From Labyrinthula sp. Ha (lineage: Eukaryota > Sar > Bigyra > Labyrinthulida > Labyrinthulaceae): a stretch of DNA of 64,000 bases. Every line of letters begins with the position of its first letter. Position 1 is the first letter of the stretch. Made by a program: the position numbers and the translations under genes. The notes under the pieces are model-generated. The model was given only the letters and a program-made list of their open reading frames with translations, was not told the DNA's origin and searched no databases. The stretch lies in the NCBI GenBank assembly GCA_015227615.1, contig JAALGZ010000017.1, positions 62,001 to 126,000 of the forward strand, in the 5' to 3' direction. Positions 1 to 12,299 of the stretch are shown one piece after another.

Positions 1-378
1 GAAAGAGAAAATATATTGGAAAATAGACTTGGTACAACTTCTTTTGATTGTACAGTACGTTTATGGAAAGTATTATATGATAAAGAAACAAAAACTATAC
101 AAGCACATAGTTTATTTGTATTAAGAGAACATAAAGGTCCTGTTTATTCAGTATGTTTTTCACCTAATGAAGAACAATGGCCGTATGTTGCTTCTGGTGG
201 AATAGATAAAAATGTTCATATATATGATAGTCAAACTGGTGGTTTATTATATAAACATACAACACTTGGAACTGTATATGAAATGACATTTGGAATTGTA
301 GATGATAAATTGTTATTAGCTGCAAGTTGTGGAAGAGGAGAAAATCATGTTAATGTTATAACTTTACCTAAGGAATAA
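1..378 (+). CDS. TBL1/TBL1XR1-like WD40 repeat protein, C-terminal part only
   Basis: The frame is open from base 1 and ends at TAA, so this is the last 125 codons of a gene whose start lies outside the window. It holds the end of a WD40 propeller: SFDCTVRLWKV, then HKGPVYSVCFSP followed by VASGGIDKNVHIYD, and a closing blade starting TLGTVYEMTFG. The order and wording match the C-terminus of TBL1/TBL1XR1/Sif2-type proteins (SFDSTVRLWDV, EPVYSVAFSP, GSFDKCVHIWN in animals). In known members this propeller is the protein-binding platform of nuclear receptor co-repressor/HDAC complexes. The last blade lacks the usual SDGSV ending and has SCGRGENHVNV instead. Several WD40 families look alike at this level, so the exact orthology is an inference. 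No intron is visible. Confidence 0.82.
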   Translation, partial: ERENILENRLGTTSFDCTVRLWKVLYDKETKTIQAHSLFVLREHKGPVYSVCFSPNEEQWPYVASGGIDKNVHIYDSQTGGLLYKHTTLGTVYEMTFGIVDDKLLLAASCGRGENHVNVITLPKE

Positions 379-577
379 CTATTGTTTTTAATTTGGTTAA
401 ACAAGTGATAAATAGGTCAAATATTGTTAAAAAACATAAAGTGAGAAGTTTTGCTGTAGATAAAAGACATTTATAAACTTTGGAAGGGGGTTTCGGGTGT
501 TCAAGTACGGTATCTACACGATCAAGGAGATTCTCATAGTAGTCATTTTCTTCTCCAATGTCTTTATCATTCATCAT
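368..577 (-). CDS. Small hypothetical ORF antisense to the WD40 3' end
   Basis: This 69-codon ATG-started frame overlaps the last 11 bases of the WD40 gene tail to tail. The N-terminal half is acidic and polar (GEENDYYENLLDRVDTVLEH). The C-terminal third is hydrophobic (LLTLCFLTIFDLFITCL) and would suit a tail anchor. Its first half is richer in G+C than the surrounding spacer, which is mildly in favour of coding. I recognise no family. It could equally be a chance frame or a leftover of the antisense copia remnant just beyond it. Confidence 0.2.
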   Translation of the reverse strand: MMNDKDIGEENDYYENLLDRVDTVLEHPKPPSKVYKCLLSTAKLLTLCFLTIFDLFITCLTKLKTIVIP

Positions 578-699
578 TATTCAACTATGGTAATGTCATC
601 CTGAGTTCACAATCAGTAAATTAAATGTTAAATTACCAGTTTACTTGTGAAGTATAAGCATGATTAACCTTTGGGCTGCAGTTGAAGAAAAGTAGATTA

Positions 700-1335
700 T
701 TTATACTAATGATACTCATATGCAAACAGTTTTCTTCTTCATATTGACCTTTATGGTGAGAAAATGCTTTTGAGGAGATCTGGAAGTTTCTTGTAGTTGT
801 TTGTCCAAGAGAGCTTCAGCTTGACCGTTCTCAGTCCACGAGTCTTGTTTAACCTTTATTTTATGTTTAGAATTTAAAATCATAAACTGAAAGTTTTCAA
901 AGTTTTTTTCTCCTCAAATGAAATAATTTTACTTTCCACTTAATACTTTTAATTTTTCTCAATATATTGTTCAAGTTCATAATCATTGTTCCTGTTACTA
1001 GATGCCAGAACTCAGATAAATAGCTGATTCGTGAGAGCACAAAAGAATTTATCACATCATATTTATTTTTTATAAAGGATTTAGTTCTGAAATTTCTTAG
1101 AGAGTTGTTTCAGCAATTGTATAGCCTGTTGAGTTTGGAGTTTGAGGTGTCCTTGGTCGATGCCTTGTCTTCTCTTCACTCCTAGAAACTTGAGGCCTTT
1201 CACTACACAAATAGTTGCTGTATCTATTTCTAGCTTTAGATCAAGTAAAACATGGTTCTAGGTTTACTAAAACGGCTACATATGCGGATCTAGAAATACT
1301 CCTACATCTTACTGTTGAGATTTCTTTGCCCACAA
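700..1335 (-). mobile_element. Degraded Ty1/copia fossil, reverse transcriptase/RNase H part
   Basis: On the minus strand a stretch near 1090-1240 reads KGLKFLGVKRRQG...LLKQLSKKF, which follows the copia reverse transcriptase tail pattern (yFLGieverq...LlkrF). A second stretch near 770-850 resembles the RNase H DNQ..i...KHi segment. The order is right for copia on this strand. The copy is heavily broken, with many interruptions, and I see no terminal repeats or clear ends. It looks older than the other copia remnants in the window. The call rests on weak similarity read by eye. Confidence 0.33.
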
Positions 1336-2850
1336 AGTAAGGTTGATACCCAAACAAGGTAGACTTGGACATAGAATATCGGTTATAACAGTCACGCACA
1401 AAGTCACAAATAAATGCATCTATGTTATTTATAGAAATTATTTAAATAAATTTCTACCTTGGAATATGAGCATCCAGTTCATGTTGGTCACATGTCTCTT
1501 CAGAAACCGTTTCAGTCTCATTTATACACGGCGTATATGGATAAGGGTATCTTATAATACCCCCGGAAAAAGATGGTGTCAGAAAAAAGCAATGATGTTA
1601 GGAATGAGATTGTTTTCTTCTAGGTAGTCTTCCTGGCGAATATATGAAACCTTATTTAGTATATTATCCATTAATATGGCGAATAATGCTGGTGTCGGGT
1701 TATTTTGCTATATTATCTATAGGGCAATCCTGAACCTTTTTTATGAGTACAGCTAAAATGGGAATTTTTCCTATTTATACAGATATGTAATTATCTTACT
1801 GAGAGGGTGATTCAGTTTCCGTTTATTTAATCAGGTTCTTTAAGACAATCCCAATTTTTAAAAGCGTTCTGTCAGTCTGCAAATAAGAAGTACACTTTCC
1901 TTTCTTCACACTGCCTTTCTTTACAGGGTTTAATACTATTGTCGTGTTTTCTGTTATTTCATCTTCTTCCGACATACTTGCTTAGTATTATAATATGATT
2001 GTTTCAACAATTTTCTCATAACTATTGCTGACTAATTTAATTAACCCTTGTATGTTACATTCAAACTGAAGATATGTCAAGTATTCATGGATTGGTGAAC
2101 TGTATCAGTATTTCATAAGTTCATAAGGTGCTTAGTGGAAAGTTTGATCACTCCTGTTGAGTTCAAAGTTTCCAAAATTGAAAAAGGTTATTCAGCTAGC
2201 TGTTTAAAACACTTTTTAAGAACACTTGAGTCTCAACCATTATTTCATCGTTTAGGATATCTAGTCAAATTAGTATCTGCTTTTCAGTATAGTTGAAATA
2301 AATCAAATTACACCACGATCTAGGTTATTATTTAAAATATACCTTATACTGCTCTAAGTTTATTTTTTCCAATTTTACTTACTTAAAAAAGCTCAGATGT
2401 TTATTTCTTATGGATGAATCATATTAATATCATTGCTCTGTCAGAAAACCTTTGGATAGTTTAATAAACAGGACAAGATTCTTCTAACTCTTCTTTTTCT
2501 TTTAAATGATGGTCTTAATAACGCTAAAAATTTCATTAAATTTTTTTCATGTGACTTTATAGTTCAGCATTATTCATTTGATATTCAACAATTGCTAAAT
2601 ACTATTTCATGAGCTTCTTCAACAGTTTGATCTCGTATATGGAGAGAATATTATCAAGCTCTCTTCCTATTTTCTTATGCAAACTCTATCCGTTTACATT
2701 ATCTCTGGTAAACAACTGATAAATTATTGGTGGAATGTGACTACTGGCTTCATGTTTCAGAATTCTTGTGAACTCCATAATCTTTATTCTAGTACTAAGC
2801 TCATAATATAGACACAAGTTTCATTTCTTCTACTCCTTGGTGATGTTTTC

Positions 2851-2886
2851 ATGCCTATGCCTATGCCTATGTCTATGTCTATGTAT
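2851..2886. repeat. Hexanucleotide tandem repeat, ATGCCT/ATGTCT
   Basis: Six consecutive 6-nt units are visible: three ATGCCT, two ATGTCT and a decayed ATGTAT. It lies in the spacer and overlaps no convincing gene. Confidence 0.9.
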
Positions 2887-3281
2887 TCTTACGCAACAAC
2901 TCTTAGTTTTTTTTTCTTTGTTGACGAATTCTTATATAATCATGAGGACTTGCATGTGTATGTGTTGGATATGTCAGAATATTAGCTTAATGTAATACAA
3001 AATCCTGGCCGCCATATCTGTCTCTCATAAAGATATTTTCAAAAAAAAACATTTCATATTTTGAAGTTATGCAATTTTGAAATATGGTTTTAAAAGGCGA
3101 TAAAAAATCCGTCCTTGCTATCTTGTTCATGTTCGTTTTCCCGTTGTAAATGGTCAAGTGTGAGTTAATGATTTTCCATGTTTTAAAATATACATTGATA
3201 ATGTTTATATATTTCTGGCTGAGTAAATATTCAAATAGCCTGAGAATTCTGTTACGGCACCTAGACAGAACACACTTCATG

Positions 3282-3313
<32 letters not shown>

Positions 3314-3329
3314 CAGAGAGAGAGAGAGG
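3282..3329. repeat. Compound microsatellite (TA)n(GA)n
   Basis: A short TA run passes directly into about 18 GA units with one AC interruption. It gives an artificial arginine/glutamate-rich reading frame, which I discount. Confidence 0.95.
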
Positions 3330-6300
3330 TTCAGCCTCTTTCTACATAATTGTGTACACAGATCACATAATGGTATACTTACATCTGTTACGTTGCTATT
3401 GCAAAGATTTTATTTTAATTTTGACGAGAGTTAACTTTGCTTTTGGAGATCAAACAAGAACGAGATTTATAAATATTTTATAATAAATATGTATTTTCTT
3501 TAGCATTTGATTTCGCATAAATATCTCTCTCTATAATAACAATTACTTCAGTGTATTTCTTGAGTTTGTATTTAGAATACTAGTATAAATACTTTTACTT
3601 GCTTCTTGTTTGCTAAGAGCCTCAAGAGTGATGTCATAATAGTTTGATATAGAGAAAATCATTCTTTCGAGTATTTTTATGCCTAGGATTGCAACTTCCA
3701 AAAAAATAGCCCATCTAGCCAGCTACCAATGGATTATGAATACAGGGATGTGTGGGTCAGTAAAGTAAGGGAGATAATATTAAATCTGTCTATATATAAT
3801 ACTTGTTTAAATTCTGCCATATACCATTTAACGCCTTACTAGACTTTTATAGAGCTTGAAATCCAGGTTTTGATGTTTTGATACAGTAGTCTTTGTCTTT
3901 GAAAATACATGGTTGCTATATATTGATAACTGTCTAGCAAATTTCACAGTATATAGCTCGTCTCCACAACATTAATATTTATTGCATTCTTAATTAAGTA
4001 ATCTAAATAAGGTGCTCTGGTGATAATAAACATCCTAGAATCATTAGAATTATACGAACCAGACACACGGCGCAACATAGTAAATTCTCAATTTAAGAAA
4101 ACAGTAGCATCGAAACCGAGGGCACTAGTGATATTTATTCTAGTGCAAGGGTTTAATAAAATCAAATTAGATTTTTTAATTTTTTCTTTGTCGAAGTTTT
4201 AAAAAATCGGTGCTTGGCCCTCTATCAAGTTTATTCTCATTATTCTCACCAAAAATTAAGACAACCACTGAACCAAAACAAGAAAATTTGTGAAAGGTCT
4301 ATATAGGCCAGACAATTGTGGCACTGCTTCGATGTATTTTAAATACTTGACCTAAGTTTGATCATTGACTTATTGTGATATCGCATTATTCACTTTCGTA
4401 ATGTCGTGCTTGATTGATTTAAGAAATGAAAATTTTCTAAATAGGGATTTATATCTTTTTATTGAAGATACCAAATAACTTTCTAAAAATATGATTCTTA
4501 ATATAATGCTCCGTACACTTCTGCTCAAGAAACTCCATAAATGAAAAACTAGATTCTTATGCAATATCTAATGGTTAGTTTTACGTAGATACTTATTATT
4601 TAAAATGGAAACAATATTAGGTAAAAAATATCTTATAGATTTGTTCAAGGCGACTGGCTAAAGTGTGATAAATTATTATAAATATGACTAAATTTTAAAT
4701 CAGAGCTGGGCTTAGGTTATAATTAGTAAGAATTCATAACAATATAGATGCAATTTAAAAGTATTATTCTATTTGTTAAATCGTGTTATAACCTCAACAA
4801 ATAGAGCATTTATATGAATATATATTATTCTGGTTTCAGAGACCAAATATGAACCAAAACTTTGAACTACGTACCAAGTGATAGATATAATATTCAAGTG
4901 CTTAAAGGTTTTAAATTTGATATCAATGTACATTTTCTTTCTAAAATGCCCTCCAACCTTCTTCAATACCTTAACCATATCCTAATAGCTTTATTGTTTC
5001 TGGTGCAAAATAATGTTTAGTTATAATTAACTGTTGGAACCAATGTTGGCATTAATTATTATTTCATATATTTGACTTGATTGTAGAAATTTTGCTCGTT
5101 TACCCTGAAAATAAATTTCTTATTCCTGTTTCACACCATAGGTTTCAAAGCTTTACCGAGATTTCTTGAGAAAACTCACTACCTAAAACTTGAATATCAA
5201 GAATATTTATAGGAGTGGATAAAAAAGTTGCTAGACTTAAAGGTTAACAAATTTAACTTCTATTGTATATGTAAACTATATATAAATGACAGTTTTGGTT
5301 TCATTTCTTGATATGTGTTTTCTGGTAGAATATGTACAAATCATTATCTTTTACGCAAAATATAACGATTCCATAAATACTATTGTTAGACTATGTTAAG
5401 GCTTAGCTATCAAGAATAACCACCAGTCCTGCTTCTTATAGTACAGTAGTAGACCAGAAATAAGACATAGTTAATAACCCCAAAAAAATTTGTATGAGCG
5501 CCAATCAAATACTATTTAAAGCTTAACAAGGTTGTTTCAGTTTTTATTTTATTGCGGGAAAGAACTAGGTATTGTATTTGAAGAAATTTATTGATATTTA
5601 TATAATAATTTTTATTTTAATTCTCAATAAGAGAATTGGGATTCAAATGGTTTCAAATAATTACGATTTATTTGCGATTGTCAATTGGTTAACAATACAA
5701 CAGTGGACTAAATGATTTGGACAAACTAACCATAAAATCTTTTCGTTATTTTTGCTCCGTATGAAAATCTTAACGAAATTGGTCATATGATCCGAGACTA
5801 ACTCGACTATAAGAAAAATTGAGCCACATGTCTCATTCTTTTCACAAAGTTTTCATATGGTGCGAGAAGGAACAAATCATTTTTCGTCATTTGACCCAAG
5901 ATTATATTACTTAACAATGTATTGATGATCATTTCAGTATCAATAATCAGTAAGAAAGTCTTAACAAATTTCAGAATCAATGGATATAAAATGTGGGCAA
6001 TAAATGTATTAATAAATTATAAATAAGCTAAATAAAACCCTTATAAACGTGACAATAAGGTACAAGAATGTTCAGTTGATTCAAAAGGGCTTTGGCTTAT
6101 ATTATGCAGCGCCAACTCATTCAAGAATTAAATCTAATTGCGGCGTAAGTTAACAGAAAAAAAGGAAAATGGCAAATTATTACAACTACTAAAAATGCTG
6201 GTGGAAAAGTGCCATCCTTAGCCAGGTGGAATAAAACTAAATAGTATAGGCTTAGTTTCATTCTATGAACTGAAATCTCGCTCAAATTCTGTTAACAGTA

Positions 6301-7796
6301 CTTATTCTTAAAGTGTACACGAAAAATATTCAGAAGAACAAAGAAGTGATCTTTCTTCTTCTCTAATATTTATAGAAACTAAACTATCGAAGAAAAATTT
6401 CAGGAATAACGTATGTAACGTGCAAGGGAATCTCGGCCAAGATCCTGTTCTCGAGTATTATGATGTATAGTATATTTATCTAGTATTAAGAAGGAAATCA
6501 AATTTAAACACGAAATAAATTGAAAAAAAAGAAATTCGACGTTCTCAATGAATAAAAAGGACAGTCTGAACAAGATTGAATTATATATATTAGTACGGAG
6601 ACATTATTTTCAAGAGTTAGTCACCTTTATGTCGATGAACTTAAGTCAGGTTAATAAGTTATAATAATTTCCGGTCTATTCTTGAAAGTATTCTATAACA
6701 GACAAAAATAAGCTAAAAACTTAGTGAACAAACATAAGTTTCAAACCAGACTTCAGAAAAATGGTTTATATATTTTGAAAGTATGACTTCTTGAAGCGCT
6801 ATGAACTGGTTTGGGCGAAGCTTGGTTGAAGTTAAAAACTACTTATGCTAAGGTTAAGTAAAAGCCGACTTTATAATGAACCAAATGTAGACTAGAGTTT
6901 AGTATCTCCATTATGTTAATCACTAACTTTACTGTTGGTTCTTCTGCTTAATACTTGGTGCACAAATATAGTATACAGTAGGCTAAATATGTGTACTCTT
7001 GAGGGTGAATGAGCATTAAGAGTTTTCCCGGAGATATTAGGCAATCTAAGAGCATTTTCAACTAATGTGAAATAACTCAGTTATTTTCTTATTAATTATA
7101 GGCTATTGTAGAATACGCCTTGAAGTTAGAGAATGAGAAAACATAGTTTGTTATACGGTCAACAGGATGATGGATTCTGATGAATATGCAACCTTGTGGC
7201 ACGAAAATTTTAGATATTTTTTGTAGGGAGAAATTCTTTTCCTACCTCAGCAACTATTTATATAGTCTCTATTCCACAATTTTTTGTATAAAAGGGTATC
7301 AAGAAGAAATTAAGGACAAACACCAACCATATATAATAAGGACCGGTATACTGAATACATAACGAGAGAAACTAGACTTGTTGCTTTTATTCATTGTTTT
7401 TAATCTTAGTTAATCTTATTTCTGTAACCTTTTTAAAATTTATAGCAAAAGAGTGGAACTAAATATATCTTCTGACACAAACTAGATTCTCCACTTTAAC
7501 CATGTACGTGCATAATTCCAGAGCTAATTGAGTATAATATTTTCTGCACAAATCATATATTTAATATGCAAAATATTAGATACTTATCAAACCAAAAAAA
7601 TAGTATTTCATGAAAATTTATACAGAAGCTGAAATATATTTGACATTTTCCTTTCTCCTGTGACGTCCAAAAACACACAGCAAGTCTCACCCAAAAGAAA
7701 GATATTCAAAGCAATAAAATATTTTCAATAATAAATGAACTTAATCTTATTGTCAATATTCTTTTAATATCTAACTTCTTTTATGTTTTTCTCTCT

Positions 7797-7798
<2 letters not shown>

Positions 7799-7830
<32 letters not shown>
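7799..7830. repeat. (AT)n tract upstream of the ABCF gene
   Basis: About 12 AT units followed by TTATATAT lie 100-130 nt before the ABCF start codon. This may contribute to a TATA-like open promoter, but AT runs are common in this window and the role is only a guess. Confidence 0.7.
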
Positions 7831-7929
7831 CGTTTTAGTATCGTATTGCATCATCATTCTAGAAAAATAATTTTGGGCAATCAGAAAATTCGATTGAGAA
7901 GAATAAAGAAGAATTAACAAAAAAAAGCC

Positions 7930-9936
7930 ATGGCTAAGAAACAAAAAAAGGTTAAAGCTTCTAAATCCAAAAAATCAGCATTATCTTATGCAGAACAACG
8001 TGCTGAACAAGCTAAATTACTTGAAACTGGTATCCTTGGTAAACCAACACCTGATTTATACCCAAACATAATCACAACGTTTGCAACGAACGCCTCAAAA
8101 ATCCACTCAAATACAAAAGATATACTTGTTGAAGATTTAACATTAACTTATCATGGAGTTGAACTTCTTAAATCAGCTAAATTAAGCTTAGCTCATGGAC
8201 AAAGATATGGTTTAATAGGGTTAAATGCTTGTGGAAAAACTACTCTATTAAGAGCAATCTCTTCACGAATGATTCCAATTCCCGATAATATTGATACATA
8301 TACAGTTGAAAGAGGTATTCCAATGAGTGATAAAACAGCATTAGAAGTTGTTTTAGAAGTAGATGATGAAGTAAATAAACTTGAAGAAGAAGCAGATGAG
8401 TTAAATGAAAAACTTGGAAGTGGTGAATTAGATGATTCAAAACAAATGGAAATATCAGAAAGACTTAGTGAAATATATGAAAGATTAGATGATTTGGATT
8501 CAGCAACTGCAGAAGCAAGAGCAGGAGGTATTTTAAGTGGATTAGGATTTAGTAAAGAAATGCAACAGAAAAAAACAAAAGACTTTTCAGGTGGATGGAG
8601 AATGAGAATAGCTTTAGCAAGGGCTTTATATTTAAAACCAACATTTTTAATATTAGATGAACCAACAAACCATTTAGATATGGAAGCAGTTGTTTGGTTT
8701 GAAGGATATTTAAAAAAATGGGATAAACTATTATTATTAGTTAGTCATTCACAAGATTTTTTAAATGGAGTTTGTACGAATACAATATTAATGAGAGATG
8801 GAAGTTTAGAATATTATGGAGGTAATTATGATACATATATAAGAACAAGAGAAGAAAAAGAAACTATGCAACAAAAAAGATATGATTGGGAACAAGAACA
8901 AATAAAAAATATGAAAGAATATATAGCTAGATTTGGACATGGAAGTGCAAAACTAGCTAAACAAGCACAAAGTAAAGAAAAAACTTTACAAAAAATGCAA
9001 AGAGCAGGTTTAACACAAAAAGTAAAAAAAGATTCAGTTGTTTCTTTTAGGTTTAAACAAGTTGGTAAACTTCCTCCACCAGTTTTACAATTACAAGAAG
9101 TTACTTTTGCATATCCTGGATGTGATAATTTATATACTAAAGTTGACTTTGGAATAGATTTAGATTCAAGAATAGCACTTGTAGGACCAAATGGTGCTGG
9201 AAAAAGTACACTTCTAAAGTTATTAACTGGAGAATTAAGTTCTACAGATGGTATGGTTAGAAGACATCATCACTTGAAAATGTCAAAATTTGCTCAGCAC
9301 TTTGTAGATGAACTTCCACTTGATATAAGTCCTTTAGAATATATGTTGAAAGAATTTCCAAAAGATGAAGAAGGAAAAGTATATTCAAAAGAAAAAATGA
9401 GATCAAATATAGGTAGATTTGGTATAACTGGAAAAGTTCAAACCATGAAAATAGGTCAATTGAGTGATGGACAAGTTTCAAGACTTGCTTTTGCAAAAAT
9501 ATATTTAGAAAAACCACATTTGCTATTACTTGATGAACCAACAAATCATTTAGATATTGAGAGTATAGATAGTTTAGCAAAAGGGATTAATGAGTGGGAT
9601 GGAGGAATGGTACTTGTAAGTCATGATATGAGATTAATTGGACAAGTAGCTAAAGAGATTTGGATATGTGATAAAGGAACTTTAACTAGATGGGAAGGAA
9701 GTATATTAGATTTTAAAAAAGAGTTGGAAAAAGAAGGAGCTGGTAAAAAACTTGGTGGAGATGGATCAAAGAAAAAGAAAGTTGATGGAAATTCAAATGC
9801 TGCAGTTGAAAGTGTAAGTAGTGGAAGTGTAATAAGTAGTGTTACAAAAGGAGTAAAAGAGTTGAAAGTAAATGGAAAAGTATTTGAAGCAAGTATGAAA
9901 AAACCTGAAGTTAGAAATACTAGGTGGGTTGATTAG
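7930..9936 (+). CDS. ABC-F family ATPase, ABCF2/ARB1 type (plant ABCF1-like)
   Basis: This is a 668-aa intronless gene with two complete ABC cassettes and no membrane segments, as expected for ABC-F proteins, which act on ribosomes in the cytosol. Cassette 1 has Walker A GLNACGKT (97-104), signature FSGGW (219-223), Walker [11 protein letters not shown] (241-250) and switch His273. Cassette 2 has GPNGAGKS (419-426), LSDGQ (511-515), [12 protein letters not shown] (531-542) and His565. The linker [21 protein letters not shown] and the [13 protein letters not shown] segment mark the ABCF2/ARB1 branch, whose yeast member works in 40S/60S ribosome biogenesis. The N-terminus is lysine-rich. An extra tail after about residue 600 is Gly/Ser/Lys-rich and unusual in the family. 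The start ATG has G at -3 and G at +4. The gene converges on its neighbour with 83 nt between stop codons. Confidence 0.96.
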   Translation: MAKKQKKVKASKSKKSALSYAEQRAEQAKLLETGILGKPTPDLYPNIITTFATNASKIHSNTKDILVEDLTLTYHGVELLKSAKLSLAHGQRYGLIGLNACGKTTLLRAISSRMIPIPDNIDTYTVERGIPMSDKTALEVVLEVDDEVNKLEEEADELNEKLGSGELDDSKQMEISERLSEIYERLDDLDSATAEARAGGILSGLGFSKEMQQKKTKDFSGGWRMRIALARALYLKPTFLILDEPTNHLDMEAVVWFEGYLKKWDKLLLLVSHSQDFLNGVCTNTILMRDGSLEYYGGNYDTYIRTREEKETMQQKRYDWEQEQIKNMKEYIARFGHGSAKLAKQAQSKEKTLQKMQRAGLTQKVKKDSVVSFRFKQVGKLPPPVLQLQEVTFAYPGCDNLYTKVDFGIDLDSRIALVGPNGAGKSTLLKLLTGELSSTDGMVRRHHHLKMSKFAQHFVDELPLDISPLEYMLKEFPKDEEGKVYSKEKMRSNIGRFGITGKVQTMKIGQLSDGQVSRLAFAKIYLEKPHLLLLDEPTNHLDIESIDSLAKGINEWDGGMVLVSHDMRLIGQVAKEIWICDKGTLTRWEGSILDFKKELEKEGAGKKLGGDGSKKKKVDGNSNAAVESVSSGSVISSVTKGVKELKVNGKVFEASMKKPEVRNTRWVD

Positions 9937-10019
9937 ATTTGTTTTTTTTCTTTTGTGTTCTTGACTTTAAATAGGTTAGATTTAACAAGTTAAAAAAAAA
10001 GAAAAACATATATTTGGAG

Positions 10020-10910
10020 TTATTTCCAATTTCTTTTATTATTCATCCATAAAACACTTTTTTCTATTTTTCTATTTGTATCAATTTCAAGCATAAAATT
10101 TTTCTTAATACTTGCTAAATTAACTATATTACAAAGTATTTTAAGACATGGATTTGGCCATTTATATATTGAAGCTCCAACAATAAACTTTTCAAGTGTT
10201 TTTATAAAACTTTTATTTTTAAAAAGCCCAAACAAGAATAAAAAATATTCTCTTCCTTCTAAAAACTTGTGATTAGATAATGAAAGTTGACTAATTCTAA
10301 AAGTATTTGTAAGAGAAGTAAGTTTATAAAAATATTTTAAACTTAGAGTATCAAATTCTATTCCATCTAGAATTAAATGAGGTATATTGATAGTTTCTTC
10401 AAATAACTTTATTATTCTTGAACTTTGACAAGTTTCAACTTTTGGATTATACAAAAAAATAAAATCTTCGAAAAAATATTTTTTTGATAATAATTTCCAA
10501 AAGTTATTTATATTAAAATAAACATATTGTCCACTATTATATCTATTTTTCCCACGTATTTCAATACTAATAACAGAATCTAAAAAAGAAAAATAATCAA
10601 GTATTGGAAATAATATCAGGCCATTTTCGTTTGTAAATTTGATATCAACACAAAAATTTACTATTCTTAAATCTTCTATTCTCTTTAAAAATGAGTTGAG
10701 TTCAATTTCTCTTTTCTTAGATAGTATAATTTTATCAATACAAAAAACATTTAGTTTTTTTATATTGAATATTCCTTTTGGGAGATAGTTAATTTCATCT
10801 TTAGGTTTATACTCAAAATTAATATCATATTTATGACTAAGTCCACGTTTTCTATCAATAAAATAAATTCCATCTGTTATTTTATATGTTATATTTCTTA
10901 TAGGGAACAT
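10020..10910 (-). CDS. Unrecognised 296-aa leucine/isoleucine-rich protein
   Basis: This is a single uninterrupted frame ending in TAA. I start it at the ATG giving MFPIRNITYK. The open frame runs 9 codons further upstream, but there it begins only at a TTG. The protein is basic and rich in Ile, Leu, Phe, Lys and Asn, as expected from strong A+T pressure. Segments such as IPHLILDGIEFDTLSLKYFY and FRISQLSLSNHKF have the irregular Leu spacing of degenerate leucine-rich repeats or F-box-associated FTH-like domains. No motif is strong enough to assign a family. No signal peptide or membrane helix is evident. Its length without a stop in A+T-rich DNA argues strongly that it is real. It converges on the ABCF gene. 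Confidence 0.7.
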   Translation of the reverse strand: MFPIRNITYKITDGIYFIDRKRGLSHKYDINFEYKPKDEINYLPKGIFNIKKLNVFCIDKIILSKKREIELNSFLKRIEDLRIVNFCVDIKFTNENGLILFPILDYFSFLDSVISIEIRGKNRYNSGQYVYFNINNFWKLLSKKYFFEDFIFLYNPKVETCQSSRIIKLFEETINIPHLILDGIEFDTLSLKYFYKLTSLTNTFRISQLSLSNHKFLEGREYFLFLFGLFKNKSFIKTLEKFIVGASIYKWPNPCLKILCNIVNLASIKKNFMLEIDTNRKIEKSVLWMNNKRNWK

Positions 10911-11029
10911 AATTTTTTGTTTTGTTTTGTTTTTCAAAAGATCCGATTTAATCTATATATATTGGAAGGATATGTAACGGTATAGAATGTCTAAATAAGA
11001 CATTATTATAATAAAAGAATAGGAGTCTA

Positions 11030-12260
11030 AAAAATTTTGGGCTTGTGAAAACAACATCAAGGAGGAAGCGAAAAACAAAGTTTTCAGAGTAGAGACCTTT
11101 CTACTCCTTCAAAAGAAGTCATAGGGGCTGCGAGCGGACTGAAGTACTTACCCAAGTTGGCGAGTCTGAATGTTAGTGGTCTAACTGCCTTTAAGTGCAG
11201 CTACGTACAAAAACTTAAAATTACAGCGAATGGGGAGCTTCAGTCCGGGTTCAGGAAGTTGGTTTTTTCAAAGTTACCTGAGAACCGACAGGTGTAGCAA
11301 CTTCCTTGTACGATACATTTGCTTGTTAAGTACCGGACACAGATGGTAGAAGCGACAGGATCCTGAAACTGGTTGTCTGGAAAATGGTGTTGTATACAAA
11401 TTGTCCGGGATGAAAATACAGAAAACTATTATTGTTTAGGAAAGAAACAACAACAAACAAGGTAACCATAGATAATACAGAAAAACGCAGCTTTTACAAG
11501 AAACCAAGAGTTGCCCGAGGATACAGCTCATTCAACAACGAACCCAGAAACACCAGCAAGATACCAAGCGAGTAAGCAAAAGCCAAACAGGACAGGAAAA
11601 TATACCCAAACTTCCAGAAAATAAAGCCATGATACCAGCTGACCACATAGTCCAAGAGAAGCTCCAGAGAAAAGGTCAAGGTAAGATGCCACAGCTGGAA
11701 CACTGAAAAGAAAATGAAACACTCCTTCAAATCCGTGGAACCACCATCAAGTTACATGCTCAAACTTTTTACGCAACTCAAAAAGACAGCAGCAGAATGT
11801 AACACAGCCCCTTTCAAGCGTTTCCCCAATGTAGCCAAAATTGGGCTACAAATTCCCACCTTCAACACAATTCCTCAAAACGTCATATTTCGCTTAAAAA
11901 CAGATCAATAACACCGCAGGAAACACCTAGACCACGAAATAGCAAAGATTGCACAGTAGAAAAGATTGGTGATGCAGAACAACCAGATCAAGGTTTTCTC
12001 CCTCTATTTGCACAATTTTCTCAACTTTTGTTTCTGTACTTTGGGCAATTTAGCAACGGCCGAATACAAACAACCAGGTTCAAGAATCCTAACGTTCAAC
12101 CAATAGAATTACAAACAATATTGGAAGCTAGTAGTAAGACTAAAAAAGAACAGTTCTTAGAACTTAATATATATAGTACGTAGCTCTTATTGGTGGTTAT
12201 GTTCCCACGCTAGGGTTAGGCCAGTAGGCCCAATTAACTCCCTTAAAACCTAAACCTAGT
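11030..12260. other. GC-richer island of unknown nature
   Basis: For about 1.2 kb the sequence is visibly richer in G+C than both sides. It contains overlapping stop-free frames on the minus strand around 11494-11730 that encode hydrophobic, Leu/Phe/Trp-rich peptides. One frame contains LFSGASLGLCGQLVSW and another YVVSWYHGFIFWKFGYIFLS. I match none of this to a family. A short GAGTAGA...TCTACTC hairpin lies near 11090. Possible explanations are a solo LTR or other transposon fragment, a decayed transferred segment, or an unrecognised structured RNA. Confidence 0.5.
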
Positions 12261-12267
12261 AGGTGTT

Positions 12268-12298
12268 TCGTTTGATATTATTATGATATATCAAACGA
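12268..12298. repeat. 11-bp inverted repeat (hairpin)
   Basis: TCGTTTGATAT and its exact complement ATATCAAACGA are separated by 9 nt. It sits at the right edge of the GC-richer island and could mark an element end or be a terminator-like hairpin. Its function is unknown. Confidence 0.75.
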
Positions 12299-12299
12299 G

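Larger units (their letters stand above)
1336..7798. other. Gene-poor A+T-rich spacer
   Basis: I see no gene I can support here. Open frames are short, mostly begin at non-ATG codons, and have the composition of random A+T-rich DNA. The only clear structures are two simple repeats (2851-2886 and 3282-3329). No tRNA or rRNA gene is recognisable. An undetected gene built of short exons cannot be excluded, because introns in this genome can be near 30 nt. Confidence 0.6.

Noticed and set aside
3150-3434. 94-codon ORF with an Arg/Glu repeat
   Set aside because: The charged stretch is just the GA microsatellite read in frame, and the rest has no coding character.
11090-11420. Possible rRNA or RNase P/MRP-like RNA in the GC-richer island
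   Set aside because: I compared a few remembered conserved rRNA segments by eye and found only short coincidental matches, with no conserved core.
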